A stretch of 64,000 nucleotides of DNA from Nonomuraea indica (GTDB taxonomy: Bacteria; Actinomycetota; Actinomycetes; Streptosporangiales; Streptosporangiaceae): assembly GCF_002850745.1 (NCBI RefSeq), contig NZ_KZ559471.1:62001-126000 (forward strand), read 5' to 3'. Below the pieces are notes generated by a model. That model saw only the letters and a program-made list of their open reading frames with translations, was not told where the DNA came from and ran no database searches. This document shows, in pieces, positions 8,820-18,770 of the stretch; within the stretch, counting starts at the first letter, position 1; every line of letters begins with the position of its first letter. A program made the translations under genes and the position numbers.

Positions 8820-9005
8820 CGGTAACGGCGGGTCGGGAGTCGCCTCTGCTCCACGCGTGCGACCGCGGCCGTCAGGTGCCGCCCTGTGAAGCGTCGGGTC
8901 CGCCAGGGCCGACTCCTCGTGTGGAATGGATATCACGACCGTACTTATCCGGATGCCGGGGAAAGGTTCCATCCCGCGGTGCGGCAGACGGCCGTACGGG
9001 ACGTG

Positions 9006-9872
9006 TCAGGCGGGGACGTAACCGTAGCCGTCGGGCCGGGACTCCAGGTAGCCGCCGGCGGGGAGGGCGAAGTGGGCGGGGACGACCCGGACGCGCGTGT
9101 CCGCGTAGCGGGCGAGGAGGGCGCGGCGGGTCTCGGTGGCCTGCCGCGCGTCGTGTTCGGAGACGATGTGCCAGCCGGGCCGGGCGAACTGGTGGGCGAC
9201 GTGGAAGAGGTCGCCGGTGAAGACGGCCTCCTGGGAGCCGGACGTGACGTGCAGGCCGCTGTGGCCGGGGGTGTGGCCGGGCAGCGGTTCGATCCGGACC
9301 GTGTCGTCGATCGCGAAGCCGGGCCCGACGAGGCGGTGCCGGCCGGCGGCGACGATCGGCAGGACGCTGTCGGCGAACGAGTCGTGGCCGTGCGTGCCCG
9401 GCGGCACCGTGCTGAAGTGCTCGTACTCGGCGGCGACGAACAGGTACGTGGCGTTGGGGAAGGTGGGCACCCAGGCGCCGTCCACCAGGCGGGTGTTCCA
9501 GCCGACGTGGTCCTGGTGCAGGTGGGTGCAGAAGACGTAGTCCACCTCGGCCGGGTCGGTCCCGGTCGCCGCCAGGCGCTCCAGGTAGGGGGTGTCGAGG
9601 CGGTGCGCGTACGGGTCGAGCAGGCGTTCCTTGTGGTTGCCCCAGCAGGTGTCCAGCACGATCACGCTGGAGGGGGTGCGCAGGACGTGGCTGCGGAAGA
9701 CGAGCAGCGGGTCGCCGCCGGCCGTGAAGAGGGCGGCCGGGTAGCGGTCGCGGAGCGTGCCGACCAGGTCGGCCTCGCCGTTGAGACCCTGGAAGGCCAG
9801 GGTGACGGGCACCGGCATGTCGGTCTCGACGATCTCGGTCACGCTGACCGCCCCGACCTGGAACGTGGCCAT
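9006..9872 (-). CDS. MBL-fold metallo-hydrolase
   Basis: 288 aa from ATG 9872 (MATFQVGAVSVTEIVE); the longer frame to 9929 adds only basic low-complexity residues. The metallo-beta-lactamase metal site is visible as CTHLHQDHVGWN (HxHxDH) near residue 135, PLPGHTPGHSGLH near 195, TGDLFH near 218 and a late PAHF. This arrangement is typical of quorum-quenching-lactonase-like or other MBL hydrolases binding two metals. It has no signal peptide, so it is cytoplasmic. It is monocistronic between the sigma-factor operon and the glutamate transporter. The substrate is unknown. Confidence 0.88.
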   Translation of the reverse strand: MATFQVGAVSVTEIVETDMPVPVTLAFQGLNGEADLVGTLRDRYPAALFTAGGDPLLVFRSHVLRTPSSVIVLDTCWGNHKERLLDPYAHRLDTPYLERLAATGTDPAEVDYVFCTHLHQDHVGWNTRLVDGAWVPTFPNATYLFVAAEYEHFSTVPPGTHGHDSFADSVLPIVAAGRHRLVGPGFAIDDTVRIEPLPGHTPGHSGLHVTSGSQEAVFTGDLFHVAHQFARPGWHIVSEHDARQATETRRALLARYADTRVRVVPAHFALPAGGYLESRPDGYGYVPA

Positions 9873-10001
9873 GCGGCTCCTCCTCCGGCTCCGGGGCTCA
9901 CCGTAGATCGAAGGACGGCTCTCCAGCAAGCCCTTGCTTGGTAGGACGGCTCCCGCCCCGGACAGGTCGTGTCCGGGGCGGGAGCCGCGCGGGCCGCCGG
10001 G

Positions 10002-10814
10002 TCAGCGGGCCCCCGCCGACCGGCGGTCGTTCAGCCAGTGGGCGAGGCGGTCCAGCGAAAGGTTGATCACGATGAAGATCGCGGCGATGAGGATGGCCGC
10101 CGGGATCACGTTGGAGAAGTTGGCCGCTATGCCGTTCAGTCCACGGTCCACCAGCTCGTCGTACCCCACGATGAGCCCCAGCGCCGAGTCCTTCAGCAGC
10201 ACGACGAACTGCGACACCACCGCCGGCAGCATGGCCCGCAGCGCCTGCGGCAGCAGCACCAGCCGCATGACCTGGCTCTTGCGCATCCCCACCGCGTACG
10301 CGGCCTCCGACTGCCCGCGTGGCAGGCTGAGCACCCCGGCCCGGATGATCTCGGCGATCACCGAGCCGTTGTAGACGGTCAGGCCGAACACCACGGCCGC
10401 GAAGGCCGAGACGTTCCCGCCGATGAGCACGTACGAGCCGAAGAACGCGAAGAAGATCAGCAACAGCAGCGGCACGGCACGGAAGAACTCGACCACGGCC
10501 CCCGCGGGCACCCGCACCCACCGGTGCTCCGACAGCCGGGCCGCGGCGAACACCAGCCCGAACAGCCCGGCCAGCACCACCCCGGCGACCGCCGCCAGCA
10601 GCGTCCCGGCCAGCCCGGGCAGGATGAACGTGGTCCAGACGTCGGCCCGCAGCAGCGGCGTCCACTTCTCGGCCGCCCACTGGCCCTTGTCGTCGAAGCG
10701 CACGTAGACCACGTACGCCACGCCCAGCAGGGCGAGGGCGATGACCGCCCCCAGCACCCGGTTGCGGCGGACGCCGCGCGGCCCGGGCACCTCGTACAGG
10801 TTCGCGTAGCTCAT
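10002..10814 (-). CDS. gluD: Glutamate-type ABC transporter permease (GluD-like)
   Basis: 270 aa from ATG 10814 (MSYANLYEVPGPRGVRRN), overlapping the end of the preceding permease gene by 4 bp. It is a HisM-type inner-membrane permease with about five to six hydrophobic segments. The EAA loop near residue 185-205 (AAYAVGMRKSQVMRLVLLPQ) contacts the ATPase. As the last gene of the ATPase/binding protein/GluC-like/GluD-like set, its place matches the corynebacterial gluABCD glutamate uptake operon. Basic or polar amino acid specificity cannot be excluded, so the symbol is by family and gene order. Confidence 0.85.
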   Translation of the reverse strand: MSYANLYEVPGPRGVRRNRVLGAVIALALLGVAYVVYVRFDDKGQWAAEKWTPLLRADVWTTFILPGLAGTLLAAVAGVVLAGLFGLVFAAARLSEHRWVRVPAGAVVEFFRAVPLLLLIFFAFFGSYVLIGGNVSAFAAVVFGLTVYNGSVIAEIIRAGVLSLPRGQSEAAYAVGMRKSQVMRLVLLPQALRAMLPAVVSQFVVLLKDSALGLIVGYDELVDRGLNGIAANFSNVIPAAILIAAIFIVINLSLDRLAHWLNDRRSAGAR

Positions 10815-11479
10815 CGCGCCACCGCCAGGCGGCGCGACAGCCAGCCGAACAGCAGCCCGGTCGGCAGGCACAGCACCACGAACCCGAGCGCGAACCCGAA
10901 GAAGATCTGCAGCACCTGGTCCCCGTAGGTCTCGATCATCTCCCGCATCCGCACCGAAGCCTCGCTCACGCCCACCACCAGCGCGATCGTGGTGTTCTTG
11001 GTCAGCGCGATGAGGATGCTGCCCAGCGGCGCGATCACCGCCCGGAACGCCTGCGGCAGCGTGATCAGCGCCAGCGTCTTGACGAACCCCAGCCCGAGCG
11101 ACCGGGCGGCCTCGGCCTGGCCGACCGGCACCGTGTTGATGCCCGAGCGCAGCGCCTCGCAGACGAACGCCGAGGTGTAGGCCGTCAGCCCGATCGTGGC
11201 GAGCCAGAAGTTGTTGGTGGCGATGTCGGCCGACAGCTCGACGCCGAGGTTCGCCCCCACGCCGAGGCCGGTGAACAGCAGCACCAGCGTCAGCGGGGTG
11301 TTCCTGGCCACGGTCACGTACGTGCCGGCGGCGCCGCGCAGGGTCGCGAGCGGCGCCACCCGCATGGCGGTCAGCGCCGTCCCCAGCACCAGCGAGCCGA
11401 TCGCACTGACGGCGGCCAGCTTGACCGTCATCCAGAAGGCGAGAGTGATCGTCGGCCACTCGGTCAGCAGCGCGTCCAC
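10811..11479 (-). CDS. gluC: Glutamate-type ABC transporter permease (GluC-like)
   Basis: 222 aa starting at GTG 11479, three bases past the stop of the binding-protein gene. It has five hydrophobic helices and the EAA loop AEAARSLGLGFVKTLALITLPQAFR (typical G at the loop centre), defining the HisM/GlnP-type polar amino acid permease family. It pairs with the downstream GluD-like permease to form the membrane channel. The short spacing at its start and 4-bp overlap at its end show strict operon coupling. Confidence 0.88.
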   Translation of the reverse strand: MDALLTEWPTITLAFWMTVKLAAVSAIGSLVLGTALTAMRVAPLATLRGAAGTYVTVARNTPLTLVLLFTGLGVGANLGVELSADIATNNFWLATIGLTAYTSAFVCEALRSGINTVPVGQAEAARSLGLGFVKTLALITLPQAFRAVIAPLGSILIALTKNTTIALVVGVSEASVRMREMIETYGDQVLQIFFGFALGFVVLCLPTGLLFGWLSRRLAVAR

Positions 11480-11481
11480 GG

Positions 11482-12312
11482 TCAGTACCGCTCCAGCTGC
11501 GGGGCCTGCGGCACGGCGAAGCCGGCGGCGCCGACGCTGCCCTCCAGCGCCTTCTTCCAGCTCCCGTCGGCGAACATCTTCTCCAGCGCGTCGTTCACCG
11601 CGTCCCGGCCCTGCTTGTCGTCCTTCTTCAGGCCGATGCCGTACTTCTCCGTGCTGAACGTCCTGCCGACGACCTTGAGCTTGCCGGCGTGCTGGGCGGC
11701 GTACCCGGCGAGGATCACGTTGTCGGTGGTGATGGCGTCGAGCTGGCCGCCGAGGACCCGGTCGACGCAGGCCGAGTAGGTGCGCTCCTCCTGGAGCTGC
11801 ACCTCCTTGGCGTAGCTCTCCTTGACCTTCTGCGCCGGCGTCGAACCCGCCACCGAGCAGAGCTTCTTGCCGTTGAGCGCCTCCGGCCCGGTGAGGCTCG
11901 CCTCGTCCGCGCGCACCAGCAGGTCCTGCCCGGCCACGAAGTACGGCCCGGCGAACGACACCTTCTCCTTGCGGGCGTCGTTGATGGAGTACGTCGCCAC
12001 CACCATGTCGACCTGGCCCTGCTGCAGGAACGCCTCACGGTTGGCCGACACGGTCTCCTTGAAGGTGACGTCCTCGGCCTTGACCCCCAGTTCCCTGGCC
12101 ACGTACCTGGCCACCTCGATGTCGAAGCCGCTGAAGCTCCCGTCGGGGGTCCGCAGCCCGAGTCCGGGCTGGTCGGCCTTGACGCCGACGACGAGCTTCT
12201 TGGCGTTCTTCGCCTTGTCCACGATGGAGGCGTACGTCTCCTCGCCGCTTCCACAGGCGGTGAGAGCGAGCGCGAGCAGGGCGACCACGGCGTAGCGGGA
12301 TGTACCGAACAT
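11482..12312 (-). CDS. gluB: Glutamate-type ABC transporter substrate-binding lipoprotein (GluB-like)
   Basis: 276 aa from ATG 12312. A lipoprotein signal peptide ends in LLALALTACGSG, so Cys about residue 21 is lipidated and the protein is held outside the membrane. The rest is a type II periplasmic-binding fold of family 3 (KKLVVGVKADQPGLG, then GFDIEVARYVARELG, then VATYSINDARKEKVSFAGPY). It binds the amino acid for the permeases. It lies between the ATPase gene and gluC-like gene, and is clearly homologous to the second binding protein at 13177-14028, suggesting gene duplication. Confidence 0.9.
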   Translation of the reverse strand: MFGTSRYAVVALLALALTACGSGEETYASIVDKAKNAKKLVVGVKADQPGLGLRTPDGSFSGFDIEVARYVARELGVKAEDVTFKETVSANREAFLQQGQVDMVVATYSINDARKEKVSFAGPYFVAGQDLLVRADEASLTGPEALNGKKLCSVAGSTPAQKVKESYAKEVQLQEERTYSACVDRVLGGQLDAITTDNVILAGYAAQHAGKLKVVGRTFSTEKYGIGLKKDDKQGRDAVNDALEKMFADGSWKKALEGSVGAAGFAVPQAPQLERY

Positions 12313-12323
12313 GATTGCTGTCC

Positions 12324-13067
12324 TTAGTGCGTGAGGATCTTGGCGAGGAAGGACCGGGCGCGCTCGGTGGCCGGCGTCCCGAAGAAGTCGTCCGGGCCGT
12401 TCTGCTCGACGATCTCGCCGTCGGCCATGAACACGACCCGGTCGGCGGCCCGGCGGGCGAAGCCCATCTCGTGCGTGACGACGATCATGGTCATGCCGTC
12501 GCGGGCCAGTGACGTCATCACGTCGAGCACCTCGTTGACCATCTCGGGGTCGAGGGCGGAGGTGGGCTCGTCGAACAGCATCACCTTCGGGTCCATGGCC
12601 AGGGCCCGGGCGATGGCGACCCGCTGCTGCTGCCCGCCCGAGAGCTGGGCGGGGAACTTGGCGGCCTGCGCGCCGATGCCGACCCGGTCGAGCAGCTCGC
12701 GGGCGCGGCGCTCGGCGGCGTCCCTGCGCTTGTTCAGCACGTGGACCTGGCCGAGGACGACGTTGTCCAGGACCGTCCGGTGGGAGAACAGGTTGAACGA
12801 CTGGAACACCATGCCGACCTCGGCGCGCAGCCGGGCCAGGGCCCGCCCCTCGGCGGGCAGCGGCACGCCGTCCACCGTGATCGTGCCGGAGTCGATGGTC
12901 TCCAGCCGGTTGATCGCACGGCACAGGGTGGACTTGCCGGCGCCGGACGGGCCGATGACGACCACGACCTCGCCCCGCCGGACGCTCAGGTTGACGTTCC
13001 TGAGCACGTGGTGATCGCCGAAGCGCTTGTTGACCTGGTCGAGGACGACCAGCTCCTGGTCGGGCAC
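12324..13067 (-). CDS. gluA: Glutamate-type ABC transporter ATP-binding protein (GluA-like)
   Basis: 247 aa ATPase of the polar amino acid transport family. Walker A is GPSGAGKS near residue 39, the Q-loop is VFQSFNLF, the signature is LSGGQQQR, Walker B is [13 protein letters not shown], and the H-loop is VTHEMGFA. It powers import by the two downstream permeases. It is 12 bp upstream of the binding-protein gene and 109 bp downstream of the second binding-protein gene, so a separate promoter may lie in 13068-13176, although read-through from the response-regulator operon is possible. Confidence 0.93.
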   Translation of the reverse strand: MPDQELVVLDQVNKRFGDHHVLRNVNLSVRRGEVVVVIGPSGAGKSTLCRAINRLETIDSGTITVDGVPLPAEGRALARLRAEVGMVFQSFNLFSHRTVLDNVVLGQVHVLNKRRDAAERRARELLDRVGIGAQAAKFPAQLSGGQQQRVAIARALAMDPKVMLFDEPTSALDPEMVNEVLDVMTSLARDGMTMIVVTHEMGFARRAADRVVFMADGEIVEQNGPDDFFGTPATERARSFLAKILTH

Positions 13068-13176
13068 GGTTCGCGCTCCTTCCGTCCGTCCGCGCAGGCG
13101 GCTGGGTTGCGGTGGTTGGCGTAACCGTAGGAGCCGGGTGTTTCCGGAGAGGGGTTGTGCGCGTTCTGCTCAGGGA

Positions 13177-14028
13177 TCAGCGCGCGGATCCGGCCGGGGC
13201 GGGCGTCGGCCGCCCTCGATCGGGCGTGGCGCCCGCGGTGCCGATCGTGTCGCGGAAGGCGCGGTCCCACCGGCCGTCGCGCAGGTAGCGGGCGATGAGC
13301 CCGTTGAGGTGGTCGCGGAAGACCACGTCGTCCTTCGGCACGCCGATCCCGTACGGCTCGCGCCCGAACGGCCTGCCGACCAGCTTCAGCCCTTCGGGAT
13401 TGCGGTGGAGCAGCCCGAGCAGGATGGTGTCGTCGGTGCTGATGGCGTCGATCCGGCCGGCGACGAGGGCGGGCACGCACTCGCTGTAGGTGTCCGCGAC
13501 GACCAGCTCGGCGCCGGGCGCGAGGGCGCGCAGCCGGTCGGCCGAGGTGGACCCGACGGCGGTGCACACCGTCCGCCCGTCGAGGTCGCCGGTGTCGTCG
13601 ATGCCGGTCTCGTCCGCCCTGACCAGCAGGTCCTGCGCCGCCACGTAGTAGGGGTCGGTGAAGCTCACCACCGCCTGCCGGGCCGGCGTGATCGAGTACG
13701 TGGCGACGATGATGTCGACCACACCCTGCCGGAGGAAGTCCTCCCGGTGGGACGGCATGGTCTCCACGAAGCGGATGTTGCGCTCGCTGCCCGTCAGGTC
13801 CCTGGCCACCAGCCGGGCGATCTCCGCGTCGAACCCGGTGATCCGCCCGGACGCCGGGTCCTTGTACCCCAGCAGCGGGTAGTCGAACTTGATCCCCACG
13901 GTGAGCACCCCGCGCTCCCGGATGCGCGCCATGGTGGAGCCCTCGGGGAACGCCGCCGCGTCCGTCCCGCCGCACGCGGTCAGCGCCACGCAGGCCAGGA
14001 CGGCCAGCAGCGCCCGGACCGGCCTCAC
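13177..14028 (-). CDS. Second family-3 solute-binding lipoprotein, coupled to response regulator
   Basis: 283 aa from GTG 14028, whose GTGA overlaps the stop of the response-regulator gene. The signal peptide ends LLAVLACVALTACGG with a lipobox Cys. The mature part is a glutamate-type family-3 binding domain (RGVLTVGIKFDYPLLGYKD, then GFDAEIARLVARDLTG, then VATYSITPARQAVVSFTDPY), closely parallel to the GluB-like protein. The C-terminus is a Pro/Arg-rich tail. Because it is translationally coupled to a signalling protein rather than to a permease, it may present ligand to the nearby hybrid kinase, or simply serve as an alternative binding protein for the adjacent transporter. That choice is inference. 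Confidence 0.88.
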   Translation of the reverse strand: MRPVRALLAVLACVALTACGGTDAAAFPEGSTMARIRERGVLTVGIKFDYPLLGYKDPASGRITGFDAEIARLVARDLTGSERNIRFVETMPSHREDFLRQGVVDIIVATYSITPARQAVVSFTDPYYVAAQDLLVRADETGIDDTGDLDGRTVCTAVGSTSADRLRALAPGAELVVADTYSECVPALVAGRIDAISTDDTILLGLLHRNPEGLKLVGRPFGREPYGIGVPKDDVVFRDHLNGLIARYLRDGRWDRAFRDTIGTAGATPDRGRPTPAPAGSAR

Positions 14029-14711
14029 CGTACCCAGTACCGGTGTTGCGGCCGGCCTGTCGGGCCGTATCTCAGCCGCGCCTCCACCTGCCCGCGCTCG
14101 GCCAGGTGCTCCAGGTAGCGGCGGGCGGTCGCCCGGCTGATGCCGACGGTCTCGGCCAGCTCGTACGCCGACAGGTCGTCCTCGGCGGCCGCCAGCGCGT
14201 CGAGGACGGCCCGCTCGGTGGCGGCGGCGATGCTCTTGGCGCGTGGCGCCGCGTCGAGGTGCAGCGAGCGGAAGACGCGGTCGATCTCCTGTTGCTCCAC
14301 GAACCGCCCGTCCGGGCCGAACTGCTCGACGGTGGCGGCGTAGCGCTGCAGCGTCTGTTCCAGGACGGCCGCCCTGGTCGGCTTGACCAGGTAGTAGAGG
14401 GCGCCGCGCTGCATGGCGGCGCGGACCGCCGCCGACTCCCTGCGACCGGAGATCACGATGACGTCCGCCGGCGGCTGGTCGGGCCGGCGCAGCCGGTGCG
14501 CCACCTCCAGCCCCGGCAGGTCGGGCAGGTGCAGGTCGAGCAGCACCAGCCGGGGCGCGAACCGCTGCGCCGCCGCGAGGGCCACCTGCCCGGTGTGGGC
14601 GATCCCGACCACCTTGAAGCCGGGCACCCGGTTCACCTGGGCGTGCAGCGCGGTGGTGACGACCGGGTCGTCGTCCACGATGAGAACGGTGTGCTCCGCC
14701 GCCCCGGGCAT
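14025..14711 (-). CDS. CitB/DcuR-type response regulator
   Basis: 228 aa from ATG 14711 ([19 protein letters not shown]). The receiver domain occupies about 1-125, with the acidic pair DDD at the start, phosphoacceptor Asp in [13 protein letters not shown] and Lys in YYLVKPTR. The C-terminal ~85 residues contain a winged-helix-type DNA-binding region ([21 protein letters not shown]), as in regulators that follow CitA/DcuS-type extracytoplasmic sensors for organic acids. The gene is divergent from the hybrid histidine kinase (170 bp apart) and overlaps the downstream binding-protein gene by 4 bp, so it probably controls the transporter region. Confidence 0.9.
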   Translation of the reverse strand: MPGAAEHTVLIVDDDPVVTTALHAQVNRVPGFKVVGIAHTGQVALAAAQRFAPRLVLLDLHLPDLPGLEVAHRLRRPDQPPADVIVISGRRESAAVRAAMQRGALYYLVKPTRAAVLEQTLQRYAATVEQFGPDGRFVEQQEIDRVFRSLHLDAAPRAKSIAAATERAVLDALAAAEDDLSAYELAETVGISRATARRYLEHLAERGQVEARLRYGPTGRPQHRYWVR

Positions 14712-14880
14712 GGCCACGCTCCTCGTCAGGTTCGGCCGACGCGCGCATCTTAGGCGCGCTTTGTTACAGCAAATCGCATTCTGCTCGTTTTGCTCAGTGC
14801 GGTGCTCCACCGGCGGCCAAACCCTCCTACTGTGTACCCGCACGCAGGCCGACGAGGCCGCAGGGGGGAGGTGCGCGCCG

Positions 14881-17800
14881 GTGCGAGGCGACCGCGGATG
14901 GCTGCTGGCCGTGACCGCCCTGTGGATCCTGCTCGGCCTGCTCCCGCTGGCGCTGCTCACCTCGTCCAGCATCGAGCTGTCGCAGGGCGCGGTGCACGAC
15001 GAGGTGGGCGACCGGGTCAGGACTACCGCCTCGGTCAGCCGCGTCGTGGTCGAGCAGCAGATGAGCTCGCTCAAGCAGCTCGTCAGCGCCTACGCCCAGC
15101 GTCCCGACGTGCTCCAGGCGGTCACCTCGGGGAAGCCCGCGCCCGCCGCGACGATGGAACGCTTCCACGGCGAGCTGGCCCGCATGCGCGGCGGCGTCAG
15201 CGGCGTGATCGTCATCGGGCCGCGCGGCGACATGGTCGGCGCCCGGCCGCAGAGCGTGCTGCCGCAGGACGTGCGCAACACCGACTGGTACCTCACGGTG
15301 CACAACCAGCGCCGGCCCTACATCTCCCAGGCCTACACCCCGCCGATGCCCGGCGTGTCCCGGGCCATCGCCGCCGCTGCGCCCGTCTCCAGCGCCGACG
15401 GCAAGAGCCTGCTCGGCGTCGTCGCCGTCGTCTACAGCCTCGACGCCATCCAGGACCTCGCCTCGCAGGCCGCCGAGGCGCAGGGGATCAGGCTGCTCAT
15501 CACCGACCAGTCGGGCGTGCTGGTGGCCGACCCCGGCAGGAAGCTGTACGCGCTCACCTCGCTGCGCGAGGACCCGCGGGTGGACGCCGCGCTGGCCGGC
15601 CGTACCTGGTTCACCACCCACCAGGGCGCCGACGGCACCGTGCTGTCGGCCTCGGAGCCGATCCCCGACATCGGCTGGACGGTCACCGCCGAGGTGCCCG
15701 CCGCCACCGCGCTGGCCTCCGCCGACCAGCTCCGGGTGCGGGTGCTCGCCATCGCCGCCGTCCTCGCCCTGCTCATCCTCATCGGGCTCGGGGTGCAGCT
15801 GCACACCACGCGCGGGCGCCGCCGGGCCCAGCAGGAGCTCGCCGGGTACGCCGCCGCGCTCGCCTCCGCCCGGGACGAGGCGGTCAAGGCGTCGGAGGCC
15901 AAGACCGAGTTCCTCGCCAAGATCAGCCACGAGATCCGCACCCCGATCAACGGCGTGCTGGGCATGAACACCCTGCTCCTGGACACGCCGCTGGACGACG
16001 AGCAGCGCCACTACGCCGGCACGGCCCGGGAGTCGGCGCAGAGCCTGCTGCGCCTGCTCGACGACTTCCTCGACCTGTCGAAGATCGAGGCCGGTCACCT
16101 GGAGGTCGAGGCGGTCCCGTTCGACCTGCCGCGGCTGTGCGACGAGGTCGTGGCGCCGTTCGCCCCGCACGCCTACCGGCAGGGCCTGTGGCTCACGCTC
16201 CGCCTCGGCGACAGCGTCCCGCAGCGGGTCGTCGGAGATCCGGTACGCCTCGGGCAGGTGCTCACCAACGTGGTGGGCAACGCCCTGAAGTTCACCGACC
16301 AGGGCGGCGTCGGGCTGGAGGTCGAGCTGGAGGACGGGGTCGCCGGCGACGAGCGGGTGACCCTGCGTTTCACGGTCACCGACACCGGCGTCGGGGTCGC
16401 GCCGGAGGACCGCGAACGGGTCTTCGCCATCTTCCGGCAGGTGGACTCGCCGATCACCCGCAGGACCGGCGGCAGCGGGCTCGGGCTGGCCATCAGCAGG
16501 CAGCTCACCGAGCTCATGGGCGGCCGGATCGGGCTCGACAGCGTCGAGGGGGTGGGCAGCAGGTTCTGGGTGCGGCTGCCGGTGGACGTGGTCACCTGGT
16601 CGCCCCCCGCCTCACCGGCGCTGCGCGGCCGCCGCGCCCTCGTGACCGACACCGGCGAGGACGCCGGGACGTCCTCCCACGGGCCGTGGGGCGGCGGGCG
16701 TGCGGACGCCGGGACGTCCTCCCACGGGCCGTGGGGCGACGAGCGTGCGGACGCCGGGCTGGCCGCGCGGATCCTCCGGGACGCCGGGCTGGACGTCGAG
16801 GTGGCGGCGGACGCGCGGTCGGCGCTGGAGGCATTGCGGGCCGCCGCCGCGGAGGGGCGGCCCTTCGACCTGGCCGTGGCCGACCTCGAGGTGGGCGCGG
16901 CGATCCTGGCCGACCCGCCGCCGTGCGACACCAGCGTGGTCGTCCTCGTCACGCCCGGCCGGCCGGGCGTCGCCTGGCCGATCGCCTCGGCCGACCGGGT
17001 GGTGCAGCCGATCACCCGGCCGCTGAGCCGCCGCCGCCTGCTCGCCGCCGTGGAGAACGCCCTCGGCGCCGCACCTCCCGCCGGCACGCCGCCTCCGCCG
17101 CGAGCCCGCCCCACCGCGCCATCACCCGGCATCCCCGCGTGCGGCGCGGACCTGCCTGACCGGCACACCCCGGACCTGTCTGACCTGCACGCCCCGGACC
17201 TGCACCTCGGCGCTGCGGTCGTGGAGTCCCCGGTCCGGGCGAGGATCCTGCTGGCCGAGGACGACGAGGTGAGCCGGGACGTCGCCACGATCGTCCTGCG
17301 CAAGGCAGGTCACCACGTCGAGACCGTGGACGACGGCAGGCAGGCGGTGACCGCCGCGCTGTCCGGCGCGTACGACCTGGTCTTCATGGACTGCCAGCTC
17401 CCGGTCCTCGACGGGCTGGCGGCGACCGAGGAGATCAGGCTCCACGAGGCGCGGCGCGTGCCGATCATCGCCATGACCGCGGCCGCCCTGCCGGCCGACC
17501 GGGTGCGCTGCCTGGACGCGGGCATGGACGACCATCTCACCAAGCCGGTGAACTGGCAGCACGTCCTCGCCCGGGTGCCCGACTGGATCGCGGCGCCCGG
17601 CCTGCCGCCGGAGCTGGAGGGCCTGTCACCGGAGGACGTCAGGGCGATCGCCGCCGCGTTCCGCGCGACGGCGGGCCGGACGCTGGACGAGCTGCGGCGG
17701 GCCGTGGAGGAGGGCGAGCTGGACCGGGCGGCGGGGCTCGCGCACCGGCTCGCGGGAAGCTGCTCCACCGTCGGGGCCACGGGCGCGGCCGCCCTGTGCC

Positions 17801-17904
17801 GCCGCGTCGAGGACCTGGCCCGCCTGGGTGGCCAGGACGGGGATCTCCTCGCCCGGCTCGACCAGGAGTTCCGCGGCCTGCCGGGGTGGATGAACGTAAG
17901 TTAA
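14881..17904 (+). CDS. Hybrid sensor histidine kinase (CACHE-type sensor, two receiver-like domains, HPt)
   Basis: 1007 aa from GTG 14881, with a purine-rich GGGGGGAGG about 8 bp upstream. TM1 is at about 8-28, an extracytoplasmic sensor follows (about 30-290, CACHE-like), then TM2 ([19 protein letters not shown]). HisKA carries His350 in [15 protein letters not shown]. The HATPase_c domain has the N-box NVVGNALKF (about 463), [10 protein letters not shown] and [12 protein letters not shown] degenerate receiver (about 580-720, Asp668 in AVADLEV, no clear partner Lys) is followed by a canonical receiver with Asp837 ([11 protein letters not shown], Lys in HLTKPVN). A C-terminal HPt domain has His955 ([10 protein letters not shown]). 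It is divergent from the response regulator, its likely phosphorelay partner. Confidence 0.92.
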   Translation: MRGDRGWLLAVTALWILLGLLPLALLTSSSIELSQGAVHDEVGDRVRTTASVSRVVVEQQMSSLKQLVSAYAQRPDVLQAVTSGKPAPAATMERFHGELARMRGGVSGVIVIGPRGDMVGARPQSVLPQDVRNTDWYLTVHNQRRPYISQAYTPPMPGVSRAIAAAAPVSSADGKSLLGVVAVVYSLDAIQDLASQAAEAQGIRLLITDQSGVLVADPGRKLYALTSLREDPRVDAALAGRTWFTTHQGADGTVLSASEPIPDIGWTVTAEVPAATALASADQLRVRVLAIAAVLALLILIGLGVQLHTTRGRRRAQQELAGYAAALASARDEAVKASEAKTEFLAKISHEIRTPINGVLGMNTLLLDTPLDDEQRHYAGTARESAQSLLRLLDDFLDLSKIEAGHLEVEAVPFDLPRLCDEVVAPFAPHAYRQGLWLTLRLGDSVPQRVVGDPVRLGQVLTNVVGNALKFTDQGGVGLEVELEDGVAGDERVTLRFTVTDTGVGVAPEDRERVFAIFRQVDSPITRRTGGSGLGLAISRQLTELMGGRIGLDSVEGVGSRFWVRLPVDVVTWSPPASPALRGRRALVTDTGEDAGTSSHGPWGGGRADAGTSSHGPWGDERADAGLAARILRDAGLDVEVAADARSALEALRAAAAEGRPFDLAVADLEVGAAILADPPPCDTSVVVLVTPGRPGVAWPIASADRVVQPITRPLSRRRLLAAVENALGAAPPAGTPPPPRARPTAPSPGIPACGADLPDRHTPDLSDLHAPDLHLGAAVVESPVRARILLAEDDEVSRDVATIVLRKAGHHVETVDDGRQAVTAALSGAYDLVFMDCQLPVLDGLAATEEIRLHEARRVPIIAMTAAALPADRVRCLDAGMDDHLTKPVNWQHVLARVPDWIAAPGLPPELEGLSPEDVRAIAAAFRATAGRTLDELRRAVEEGELDRAAGLAHRLAGSCSTVGATGAAALCRRVEDLARLGGQDGDLLARLDQEFRGLPGWMNVS
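16660..16758 (+). repeat. 45-bp tandem repeat inside the histidine kinase gene
   Basis: Two near-identical 45-bp units (16660-16704, 16705-16749) plus the first 9 bp of a third encode [11 protein letters not shown](G/D)(G/E)RA twice. They fall inside the degenerate receiver, shortly after its first strand, so the expansion interrupts a fold that would otherwise begin [10 protein letters not shown]. Confidence 0.9.
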
Positions 17905-18002
17905 CGCGCCATGACCCATGGTTACACCGGCGTAATTTGTCATCGTTAGTGTCTTGCCGTCCTCGATCATGCGCTTTGTTACTTCGAAGAGGGGAGAGCC
18001 TG

Positions 18003-18770
18003 ATGGGTGAGCCCGGGACGCCGGCCCCGACGAGCACACCGGGCCCCACGCCGTCGGACGGCCCCACCCCCACGTCGGGCCCCACGCCGTCGGACGGCCC
18101 CACCCTGCCCCCTTCGGGCACCCCCACCCCGACCCCCACCTCTCCGGGTACCCCGACGAGCCCGGGAACCCCGACCCCGAGCCCCACCCCGCCGACCCCC
18201 GGCCCCACCCCGCCGGGCACCCCCGGCCCCACCCCGCCGGGCTCGCCGAGCCCCTCGCCTTCGGGTCCGCTCCCGACCACCCCGCCGCAGACCCCGGCAC
18301 CCTCGGACCCGCCGGACCCGCCCGGCATGCCGAGCCCCTCACCCTCCGGCCCGGCCGCCCCCGCACCGGACGCCCCCGTCCCCAGCGTCCCGGGGCCGGG
18401 TCCGGGCGGGTCCGGGCAGGTGGCCATCGACTGGACGGCCGTCAGGGAGCTGGCGCGGCTGTTCGACAGGGCGGGCGACGACGTCGTCCGGGCGCACCGC
18501 CTCGCGGGCCCCCTGGGCGGCACGTCGTCCCTCGTGGGCGACGACGAGGACGGCCGCGCGTTCGCCGCGTGGTACGTCCGCGGCTACGACGAGCTGACCG
18601 CGTCCCTGACACGGGTCGCCGACGCGAGCTTCACCGCCGCGACCACGGCCCGGGACTTCGAGACGCTCTGGGATCTCCTCGAACAGAAGATCATCGCGTC
18701 CCTGCCGGCGATCCCCGACGTCCCCGAGCCGCCGATCCCCCCGGCGCCACCGCATCAGATAGGAGCGTGA
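18003..18770 (+). CDS. Proline-rich protein with WXG100-like C-terminal helices
   Basis: 255 aa from ATG 18003, with GGGGAGAG upstream. Residues about 3-135 are extreme low complexity, made almost only of Pro, Thr, Ser, Gly and Asp (TPSDGPTP-type repeats). The C-terminal ~115 residues (from VAIDWTAVRELARLFDRAG) are alpha-helical, with AFAAWYVRGYDELTASLTRVADAS. This resembles the WXG100/ESX-type helical-hairpin proteins that accompany type VII secretion in actinomycetes. Its stop overlaps the next gene's ATG. No signal peptide is visible, consistent with a type VII route. The ESX core apparatus is not in this window, so the function is inferred only from fold and pairing. Confidence 0.7.
   Translation: MGEPGTPAPTSTPGPTPSDGPTPTSGPTPSDGPTLPPSGTPTPTPTSPGTPTSPGTPTPSPTPPTPGPTPPGTPGPTPPGSPSPSPSGPLPTTPPQTPAPSDPPDPPGMPSPSPSGPAAPAPDAPVPSVPGPGPGGSGQVAIDWTAVRELARLFDRAGDDVVRAHRLAGPLGGTSSLVGDDEDGRAFAAWYVRGYDELTASLTRVADASFTAATTARDFETLWDLLEQKIIASLPAIPDVPEPPIPPAPPHQIGA

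Noticed and set aside
13177..14748. One long minus frame spanning both the second binding protein and the response-regulator region
   Set aside because: Only the part from GTG 14028 reads as protein (signal peptide and family-3 domain); the upstream part is the out-of-frame shadow of the response regulator.
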